The notes under the pieces: model-generated | Seen by the model: the letters and a program-made list of their open reading frames with translations, nothing else | What the model was told of the DNA's origin: nothing | The model's database searches: none | Shown here: piece after piece, positions 55,256 to 64,000 of the stretch | Position numbering within the stretch: the stretch's first letter is position 1 | Layout: every line of letters starts with the position of its first letter | Translations under genes and position numbers: made by a program | Assembly: GCA_015680685.1 (NCBI GenBank) | Contig: MNCI01002813.1 | Location: 124,001 to 188,000 of the forward strand | From: Gnetum montanum | Taxonomy: Eukaryota > Streptophyta > Gnetopsida > Gnetales > Gnetaceae | Direction of reading: 5' to 3' | Length of the DNA stretch: 64,000 bases

Positions 55256-56717
55256 TAATTGCAACTAGCAATGAGATAGCCACAAAAAAATAAGACACCA
55301 GGGTTGTTAAATAAAAACATTAACACATTGGACACATGCATGGAACCAATTGAGAAATTTGTAAACTCTTATGTTAAAAAGATGGAAGAACTAGAAGAGC
55401 CTAAGTATAAGCTTTCATAATCTAGATATATTCAAGAAGAACAGGTGGCTGAGGAAAGCTAAATATTCCAAAAGAGAGTGTGCCTAAACAAATCAAACTA
55501 AAAACACTTCCAAAATCATTAGAAAATGTCCCTAGAAAATGGCAAGCCTATCATCATTATTGTGCAGCTGACAAAAATAACTAGAAAACAAAGTTGCTAG
55601 AAATAGTGAACAAATAGCCAACAACAACTACTTGGTCCTATGATAAAATCTCAAGGCTTGATCCATATATATGCCAACATTGCATATATAAAAATCTAGT
55701 AGTAAAACCTAGAAGGTTGCCTTAATGTAAACTAAAGCCCAAGCTAAAAGATGAAATAAAGTAAGAGATGAAAAAATTCCTCAAGGTTAGGTTCCTTTAC
55801 ATAGTTGTTTATAGTGAGTGGGTTAGCCAAATCATCATTATAACAAACTAAGTAAGTAAATGGCATATCTACATTGACTTTAGTTTGGTGAATGATAACA
55901 TGTTCAAGGACCATTTCCCTTTATCATACATGGACCAAGTCATGGACACCATTTCAAAACACAAATACTATAATTTTCTAGATAGATACAATGGTTACAA
56001 TTAAATTCAATTAGCTCCAAAAGACTAGCCCAAGACCACCTTTACCAATCCTTGGGGGAAATTCATATATAAAAGGATGTCATCTAGGTTGTGCAATGTC
56101 TCAACTACATTTTAAAATTTAATCCTCAACATCTAACAAAAGCAAATTGGCAAAGGTGTGGAAGTCTTTATGGATGACTTCTCCACCTATGGATCAAACA
56201 TTGAGAAAGCATTAGATAATTGAATAGGTGCTAAAAAAATGTCTTAAGTAAAATTTGAACTTGAATGGAGATAAAAGTCATCTAATGGATCAAGAGGGCA
56301 TTGCATTGGGGTACAAGATCTCAAAGAAAAGCCTAGAGATAGGCCTAATAAAGATTAGGATAATCTAAGAAATCATGCAAAGGCCTCAGCCTATGAAAAA
56401 TGTTGGGGAATTTCTTAGGCACACAAGGTATTACAAGAAATTTATTGAAAAATTCTCCAAGATTGCTAGATCATCAATGGAGTTGCCAAAAGGGACGCAT
56501 CATTCATATGGACCAAGGAATATGAAAAATCATTCAAGAAACTTTAGTAGAAGCTTAGGGAAATCCTTACACAACTCTATGATCAAAGAAAGGTCCTACT
56601 ACATCCACTACATTGGTAGGAAAATAAATGATGTACAACCAAATCAAATTACCACTAAGAAAGAGCTAATGATGATGGTGTATTCTTTAGATAGTTTTAG
56701 ACACTACACTTGATTAT
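55256..56717 (+). pseudogene. pol: RT and RNase H of Athila-like element E, cut by element B
   Basis: Plus-strand remnant of the same lineage as A/B. Pre-RT TWSYDKISRLDP (55635-55670), then KLKPKLKDEIK, KDHFPLSYMDQVMDTISKH, FLDRYNGYN and PKTTFTNPWGKF, with catalytic FMDDFSTYG (56172-56200), as in B. RNase H reads KKELMMMVYSLDSFRHYT up to the junction at 56717, where the LTR of B begins. Stops and frameshifts are frequent. Confidence 0.82.
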
Positions 56718-57494
56718 TGATGAGTGGCAAGGTACCCTTACACTCAACCATACGAATACGAGCATTACACACACGATTCGGTTGAACTCCAAGGACTAAG
56801 TGCTTACGCACCTTATGGAACACTTAAAGGTTAATCAATTATTGTCTTCCTAGACTTGTATTTTCACGATTGTATGGTTAAGTAAGTCTAAGGTATGTGA
56901 TTTTTATGTCTTTTATCTTTTTATTGCCTATGTTAAGAGAGGAAATGGTGAAGAGACTAAGTAACTAACTTTTACTAACTAAGCTTTAATATTCCTAGCA
57001 TCAGTATCTATTCCCAATTGTCGTACACACCCTAAACTAGTGCAACACTACTAGGATTACCAAACGCTATTCGTTACTAGGTTACCAAGCGTAGCACACA
57101 TGCTTGAAGTGGTCATACTAAATGCACTTAACTAGGAGTTGAGGGTTGAGAGAGATTAATTATTTAAGAAATAATTTAAGAATTTAACATTAATTAAATC
57201 CTAATTAGCTTAGTCCATGAACTACAAGGTTTATCAGAAAGTTCATCTTTATTTCCATACACAAATGTGTGCTCAGGTAAAATTTTCTCAAATAAAGATC
57301 TATTTACTTTGAGACTCCTACTACGCGCACATGGAAATTATTCATCTCTAGAATGGTAAAACTGCCAAATTTTAGCTAAGGGTCTAGATCTAGATGAGGA
57401 AACAAGGGAAAGCTATCTCTTATTTATAGAATTGGTGATGGGCTACAATATCATGTATGTGATATCGTGGCCCATGCAATATCGCATCCCATCA
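56718..57494 (-). repeat. 3' LTR of element B
   Basis: 777 bp. The plus strand starts TGATGAGTGGCAAGGTACC and ends CGCATCCCATCA. It matches both parts of the A LTR, and its TGATGAGT end matches NA. Reversed TATA box TATTTATA at 57421-57428, with two GATATC-type units beyond it. The adjacent ATTAT at 56713-56717 would be its target duplication, but the other end is outside the window. Confidence 0.9.
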
Positions 57495-59440
57495 TACCCC
57501 CATGACTGAATGAAAGCTTATCCTCGAGTTCCTTACAAAATATTGGGAAGGTATGGGATTATTAAATTGAATGAAACTAGTGATATATGGGGTGACATGT
57601 GAATGGATCATCATTACAATACATGACAAAATTGAGTGTTCATAACAATAAGAGTGAACACTATACATATTTGACATTCAGCCTTATTTAACAGCTAGAA
57701 GGGAAGAGAAAAGAGAAGGGAGAGAGAAAATAAGAAATAGGAAGTCTATTGCTGCCGATGCCAAGATTTCGCTTTTTGTTGTCCATCCATAAGTGCACCA
57801 TCAATCTCACCCCTTGCATAACCACTTCAGCACTAGTCCATTCCAAGTGTTTCCTCTAGATCCCATTTTTTGGTGTATGATTGTCATTTGCACACACAAC
57901 ATAGTCTTATATTAGCAAGGGTAAATGAATCATAATGCAATTTATACCTTGCTTCGGTTTAAGGTCCATTGGCTGAGTTGTGATATGGTTGATATAGATC
58001 TAGAGAAATAGTACTGGTGACTACCTGAGGTTAAGAGACAAAATCGAAAAAATTGGACCAAGACCTCCATGACTAAGAGCGAACCTCCAATAGCGATAGA
58101 ATGGAAAAAAATAAGGAATAAGAAGGATGGAGAAAAAGAAACAATAGCCACATCAATAAAATGGATGCCAAATATGGAGATGAAAAAAATAGATGGTGAT
58201 TGTGGAAATGTTTAAAGGAAAGAAATTAATGAATGCACCAAATAGGAATGCTAGTGGATCCTCCCCAAAGTAGGCTCATGCCCTTAATGCCCTGACAATC
58301 CCACATTCAAAGAGTTTGTAGGCTCTAGGAATGTCATTTGGAGACAAGAGTTAAAGTCTTAACCACAAGAATTTACCAAGAAGAAAATAATGCATCCACC
58401 AAAATATAGACTATTGATACAATTGGAAATGAGGTGATGAATAGGGAAAGATGAAAAGAAGAAAATGGAATGGAATATCAAGAACAAGGTGGTGTACAAC
58501 CCCTTGTGTGTTGATAGTTAATGTGACTTAGTAGATCTCATTCCAAATCTATCCTCAAAAAAACCACATTTAGTGACTTTGCATTAATACATTCAGCTCA
58601 TCCATCCACTTGAATTAAAAAGAATTCCTTCATCAAAGAGCCACTACCATTCTGATGAAACAAAGGAGGAGAGAGTAGGAAGAGAGAAATGCCTTAGTTA
58701 GAGGAAACATGTTTATTTTAGTTTCATAACCAGTGCTTGTAGCCCAAGTGATTATTTTGTCTAAGGGATGTGCTTTGAATCCTCATTTTTTTTTTTTTGC
58801 ATGAGAACCACACCATGCAAAGACTTATTATTTTTATTTTCTCAGCTTCCCAATAATGGGGCAACATCGGAACGGTAAGAAAAATCAAGAAGAAAACATA
58901 CAAGTACCCAAGAGAATGGTTAGCACAATTGCATCAAATTCCCTTGAAGTCATACCCTTCTCAATCCTTGAGTCCTTCCTTAGTTTGAGAAATTCCCAGT
59001 CACTGATTCATTGATAGTTCTTATTATTGAGAAAGGGACTGTATAATTCCAAGCCAAGAGAGACCATAGAATTTTATGGATGCATGGATGATGTGGACTC
59101 ATTGCCTATTATATCAAAATAACCATACCTTAGTATCAACACCATAACTTAAGGGTAAAAACCAAACATTGGAAATCAATGGAATACAGTTCATACCACC
59201 ATCAAAGCACTTATTAAGTGACAAATCAAACAAAGTAATCAAACATACAAAGAAATGAAAAATTATAAACGATGTTGTAAAAAGAATAAGAAAAGTTAAA
59301 GAAATTTTTAAAACAAAAATGTGTAAAAAAATTGTGTAAAACAAAAATTTAAAAAGAATTGAGGGCCTCAAATGATTAGAATAGGTGTCCATCTCCCCCA
59401 TGACTAAATTGAAAGGGAGAGATACGAAACAAGGAGCGAG
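57495..59440 (-). other. polypurine tract and 3' region of element B
   Basis: Minus strand CAGTCATGGGGGTA (57508-57495) abuts the LTR and equals the tract in NA. The rest matches 1-1849 of element A; the same short reading ending RGCTPPCS is at about 58490-58700. A T run is at 58785-58798. No complete ORF is present. Confidence 0.65.
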
Positions 59441-60430
59441 GTCATCCTCTCTCAGAGGTATTATGTACACTAGCTATTCTAAGTTCATGGAAGGGTTTGG
59501 TTTGTTGCATATTGACCAATAATCTCTTATCAGGACTTTTAGGTTTGTATATGGTCATGGCTCCTAAGGGAAAGGTTGTGTGAATGATGTAAGGTACTTC
59601 CCACAATGTTTGAAATTTCATGCGTTGGGGCACATGTGTGGGGTTCAAGTAAAAGACCTTATCTCCTGGTTGATACTTAACCTTTCATATCTTTAAGTCA
59701 TGATGTTGTTTATTATGTGCCTTGTGCAACTCATTTGATGACAAGGAAACCAATCAGTTTTCTTCTAGCATGTTTAGAGTTACCAATCTTTGTTTTTGTG
59801 CTAGATCAAGGTCAAGGTGGAGGTCACATGCCATGGATAGTGTATAGAGCTTGGTTTGAATTAGAAGCTTTTGAAGTTTTCCATACACTAACTCATAAGG
59901 AGAGTACCCTGTAGGGAGTTTCCAAGTGGAGCAGTATGCCCAAAGAGCATCATTCAGTTTAGTGCTCCAATCTCGCCTATATTTTCTAATTGTCCTTGTT
60001 AATATTCTAGTAATCTCTCAATTAGTAACCTCAACTTTGCCATTAGCTTGGGATGAGAAGATGTAGTTAATTTATGTTCAACCTCTAAGTGTTGCATCAA
60101 TTTTTGAAATGTTGCACCCATGAAATGTGTTCCATTATCCAATATAAGTGCATGTGGCACACCAAACCTATTTACGACTTGTTATTGTACAAATCGTGTA
60201 GCTGTAGATGATGTATAGCTGTTACAATAGCGACTTCAGCCCATTTTGTTATATAGTCAATAGCAAAAATGATATAAGCTTTTCCATTGGACATTGGTGT
60301 AATGGGCCCCATAAAGTCTATTCCCCAAATGTCAAAGGGTTCCAAAGGTTGAATCCATTGTTGCAGACTCTTCATTCTGGCAGACATTCCTCCATCACAT
60401 TGACAATGCTCATAGGATTGGACAAAATGA
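59441..60430 (-). pseudogene. integrase of element B
   Basis: Minus-strand reading with the first catalytic Asp in FDIWGIDFMGPITP (about 60340-60300), then DYITKWAEV. After a frameshift a recognisable LDNGTHF holds the second Asp. The C-terminal part is MNPTHVPQRMKFQTLWEVPY, then LLVNMQQTKPFHEL (59648-59490). The tail KPFHEL is also the last piece kept in deleted element A. Confidence 0.85.
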
Positions 60431-62060
60431 TGGACATTTCAAAATAGTGTTGGCTAGTAATATCTTGCAAGCAAGATCTTAATAGTCGTTCATCTCCTTG
60501 CATAGTGACCCCCACAAGGGCCCTCATGAGCATCCTGGAGAACTCTTAGTTGGTCCACATCGGGCACACACCATCGAACTAAACCATCAGGATAGAATTT
60601 GTCAAGTTGTCCTTTGATCTCCATGAAGTACTTGGTTTTGTGAAGAAACTATTATTTCTTCCTAAAGTCCAACCCCTGTGGTTTTTGTTGGGAAAGGAGA
60701 TAGGTGAAAATGCTACTGTACCAATTCATTCCCATGGGTTGGTTATTCACTACACTAGCAAAGAGGGCCTTGTCGAGAAAATGATCAGATATGACATATT
60801 CATCCTCTTTGCTATCCCAATGCAGCCAAGATAAATGATTTGCAACTACATTCTCGGTGCCCTTTCGATCTATCATTGTTAGATCGAACTCCTGTAGGAT
60901 TACCAGCCAATATATGATATGAGGGCTAACTATTGGCTTATTCATGAGGAACCTAATTGCACTATGATCCATATGAATGTACACTTTCTAGCCTAACACA
61001 TAGTGCCTAAACTTGTCTAGTGTAAACACTACAACCATTAATTCATTTTCTATAGTTGTATAGTTCAGTTGTGCACCAGAAATACTCTTACTTGCACAGT
61101 GGATGTAATAAGGGAATTTTTGTTCATCTAACTATGTTAGTACAACTACTAAGGATTAATTGGATGTGTTAGTCATTATATGGAATGGTTTGGACCAGTC
61201 AGGGGCTTGTAGAATGGGAGTTTCTACAAGCCTTTGTTTCAAAGTTTGGAATGCTCGTTCACATTCCCTAGTCCATTTGAATGATGCATCCTTCTTTGTT
61301 AGTTCTACAAACGGTTTAGCAATATTGGAGAAGTTCTCAATGAATCTCCGATAGTAGCTAGTATGTCCAAGAAATGACCAAATGTCTTTCACATTTTTGG
61401 TTGTCGGGTGATTCCTTGGATGATCCTAACTTTCTCTAGGTCTACCTCTATTCTTGAATGTGAAATTTTATGCCCAAGTACTATGCCCTCTTGGACCATC
61501 AAATGGATTTTCTAACAATTAAGCCTTAATTTGGTTTCTACACATCATTTTAGCACTTACTCTAGTTGGTCCAAGGCTTGATCAAAGCTTGTCCCATAAG
61601 TGGAAAAATCATCCATGAAGAATTCTACTTCGTTTCCTATTTTTCGTTGGAATATTCTTAGAACTAAATGTTGAAACATGGTAGGGGCATTGCACAAGCC
61701 AAATGGCATTTTTTTATATGAAAACATTCCCCAAGGACTGGTGAACATTGTTTTGGCTTGATCTTCTGGTGCTATCCATATTTGGTTATATCCACTATAC
61801 CCATCCAGAAAACTATAATAGTGATGCCCTACCATAGTGTCCAAGACTTGGTCAACGAATGGAAATAGGAAATGATCCTTGAATGTTGTCATGTTTAGTA
61901 GCCTAAAATCTATACACACCCTCCATTTTCCTCCCTTCTTAGGTATGATCACTAGAGGGCTAAACCATTCACTATCAGCAATGGGGTATATGAACCCAGC
62001 CTTAAAGATCTTTTGTATCTCTTCTTTTACTATTTGTTTCAATTTAGGGTTCAATCACCT
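60431..62060 (-). pseudogene. pol: reverse transcriptase and RNase H of element B
   Basis: A clean 165-codon block (62054-61557) reads GGKWRVCIDFRLLN, FLDGYSGYNQIWIAPEDQAK, MPFGLCNAPTMFQ and FMDDFSTYG, all RT motifs intact. RT thumb and connection follow (FLGHTSYYRRFIENFSNIAK, 61392-61156). RNase H then reads NELMVVVFTLDKFRHYV and HMDHSAIRFLMNKPI (about 61050-60900), and a histidine-rich pre-integrase part near 60490. It is the best preserved enzyme region in the window. Several stops occur outside the open blocks. Confidence 0.9.
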
Positions 62061-63010
62061 CTATGGTTATTTTCAAGGTTTTATGGAGGGGTCCATGTAA
62101 ATCCTATGCTGGCATATCCTAGGGTCTATTCTAGTTAACTCGGGGTATGACTAGGCAAAGGCTTTTGACCACTTGTTTGGGAAGAAATTTTGCATTGATG
62201 ATTAGTGATTTTCCATTTTCAAGGGTCATATACTTCAGACTAGTGGGTAATGATTTCAAATCAAGGGGCTCTTATTTAAATCTCTCAGGAATTTCCAACT
62301 TCCCCCAGTTGATGTTTTTGAGGCTAAGGTTTGGATGTTGGCAATGAACTTGCTCAAGTGTGTTTGTGCTTCCAATGTAAGCTCTAGTTATTCCCTCAGT
62401 TAATTCCATGCATGTTATCAAATTACTCTCTTAATCAGCCAACAGCCATAGGGTGTCCTCTTGTCATGTGGCTGCTGCATACAGGCACCTTTGTATATTA
62501 ATTTCTTGTGCATACCAATCGCATGTAGGAAATGCTAAACTTTGCATAACCCATGATTTTTGCATGCAATGCCACCTTGTGTCATTGTATGCGATGAATG
62601 AAATTTTCTTCTTCTCAATATTTCCAAAAGGATTCTTCTTGGATATTTCCAAGGAAAGATCATGGATCCCTAGGCATGCATCTATAGTGCTCAGCCATGC
62701 TCTTCCCATTATTATTGGGAAGTCCCCCTTACCATTGTTTACTTGTATCACTAAGAAATCAGCTATATATGACCAACCACTCATAGTGGTAACGATGTCT
62801 TCCACTAGTCCCAAAGGGATAATGATGGACTAGTTGGCCAGCTCAAGTCAAATATTACTCTTCCTTAGTGGAGGCAAGTCCCAAGCTTTGTACATCTTCT
62901 GTGATATTAAGTTGACTTTGAAACTTGAGTCCAAAATAGCTTTACATGGTTCATTCCTAGTGACTTGGAGGTAGATTAGAGGACTTCCAGGATCAGAGAA
63001 TTTCATAGGA
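62061..63010 (-). pseudogene. protease of element B
   Basis: Minus-strand protease with LIYLQVTRNEPCKAILDSSF (63000-62930), KMYKAWDLPPL, then PLGLVEDIVTTMSGWSYIAD and IIMGRAWLSTIDACLGI (62740-62680). The active-site Asp-x-Gly is Asp-Ser-Ser here and Asp-Leu-Gly in A. A linker of about 400 bases leads to RT without a break, unlike the Tat/Ogre-like elements in this window. Confidence 0.85.
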
Positions 63011-64000
63011 AGGTGTCCCACCTTGATCCAGTCAGTGACGATATGTGTTAACATAACCATGTGCGTTGAGCTCTATTTTTGGTTTGAAGGAGGTCCCAAA
63101 ACTTTATTTGGTACAGATGTGTTTAAATGTTCAATCGCTTGTGATGGTGAGGGCTTAGTTGGATTTTTGGTTCTAAAGAAAGGTCTTTTCAGCATAAGAT
63201 TTTTAGAACCAATTGCAGTTTGAGGATTCGAAGCCCTCGTGACATTGGGTTGTTGTAGTTGAGTGGGGAATACCCCTTGCATTGTTGGAGCGGTTGATAG
63301 TGGTGCTATCAGTGTAAGAGTGGTGGAAAGATTCAGAGGATGGTATGCATGTGGTGTGTCTCTCATAGGATAAGGATTCTTATAGTACTCCCAAACTTGG
63401 TAGTGACATTGTAGGGTAACGTGACCAACAGAGTCACTTGGAGAGATTGGCTGCTGCAAGTAGTAGCCATATGGATCCGATTGCCAGTAAGGGTATTGTT
63501 GCCTTGGCGGTGGCATCCCCCATGACTATGGGTATTGCCACTACTGGTGTTGCTCCATAGGTTTTGATGGAGTTCCACTTGGATAATACGTTAGCGGTTG
63601 GTGGAACTACCTTGGGTTACCTTGGGAATAAGGTAACCGTCAGGGTGCTTGCCATTTGTTAAGTCGCGGGTTAAGTGCATACACCCTAGACTCCTGTAGA
63701 TGTGAGATTATTGGGAAACATCCCTTAGGATGTTCATATTAGCATATCTCACATCCACCATCATTGTTTGTATCTGAATCCACAACCTCTTTAGTGATAG
63801 CTATTTTACCCTTACCTTTGTTACGTGCATGGTCCACATCCCTCTTCTTTTTCTTATCATGCTCACTACTTCGCTCCTTAAACTCCTCTACAATCTTTTA
63901 AACAATTTTAAATCTACTATCTAAGGAGTTCCACATTTTATCTACCTTAGCCAACACTTCTATTATTAATTTCTGAAGTAGCAAGGTTTTCCTACTCACC
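63011..64000 (-). pseudogene. gag: gag, 3' part, element B (runs off the window)
   Basis: Minus-strand Gag tail: the knuckle-like CEIC, three residues, H, PKG, C at about 63750-63715, then the Pro/Gln/Tyr-rich MPPPRQQYPYWQSDPYGYY (63516-63460). It aligns with 2940-4000 of element A. The N-terminal half and 5' LTR lie beyond 64000. Confidence 0.8.

Noticed and set aside
1-64000. Host protein genes, tRNA or rRNA genes
   Set aside because: None recognised; every long frame maps to a retroelement or to unassigned decayed DNA. Short RNA genes could be missed by eye.

Overview
The window looks like intergenic DNA from a large, repeat-rich plant nuclear genome. A gymnosperm or similar is plausible, but the sequence does not decide it. 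I found no intact host gene, rRNA, tRNA or CRISPR array. Nearly everything is old, nested retrotransposon DNA: Ty3/gypsy LTR elements of two lineages plus one RTE-type LINE fragment. Names used here: E1, C and D are Tat/Ogre-like (two RNase H domains, PBS TGGTGCTAGAAGG-like, all plus strand). A and B (minus strand) and E (plus strand) are Athila-like. NA is a non-autonomous relative of A/B.

Layout. 1-4657 and 22296-26821 are one minus-strand element A. It is split by a complete 17.6-kb element E1 (4658-22295, 1.6-kb LTRs, target-site duplication GTTCC), and its 5' LTR is split by an unrecognised 3-kb insertion (23470-26479). A itself sits inside a plus-strand element C (pol at 26822-28306). 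C is interrupted again in its integrase by the complete 8.5-kb element NA (28307-36836, duplication CCTAC) and resumes at 36837-37196. One LTR region (to 38713) then leads directly into a second element of the same family, D (gag from about 39.4 kb, pol cut off at 52862). After 53.5 kb come an RTE LINE fragment, the pol of element E (to 56717) and, inserted in E, element B on the minus strand (56718 to beyond 64000).

The most unusual feature is inside the Tat/Ogre-like elements. Between protease and reverse transcriptase, where most gypsy elements run straight through, E1 and D both carry a long multi-exon gene on the opposite strand. In E1 eight exons (14989 down to 10933) join without a frameshift into 1085 codons, with 20 in-frame stops, 15 of them TAG. 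In D at least exons 2-7 are recognisable, and the splice phases of exons 2, 3 and 4 match E1. The sense strand shows a splice-acceptor-like TGTAG exactly where RT homology begins in both copies. The antisense gene therefore appears to lie in a sense intron, the position where Ogre elements are known to have an intron. Antisense introns would survive retrotransposition because they are not introns in the genomic RNA.

A second unusual unit is NA. It has A/B-like LTR ends, primer-binding site and gag but no pol. In place of pol it has a single 929-codon frame (33042-35831) that is full of stop codons yet free of frameshifts. It has a splice-acceptor-like TTGTAG directly before its ATG and a coiled-coil-like C-terminal half. 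Decay throughout is dominated by C-to-T and G-to-A changes, as expected of methylated silenced repeats. All coding calls below are pseudogenes or remnants, and all divergence figures are estimates by eye.
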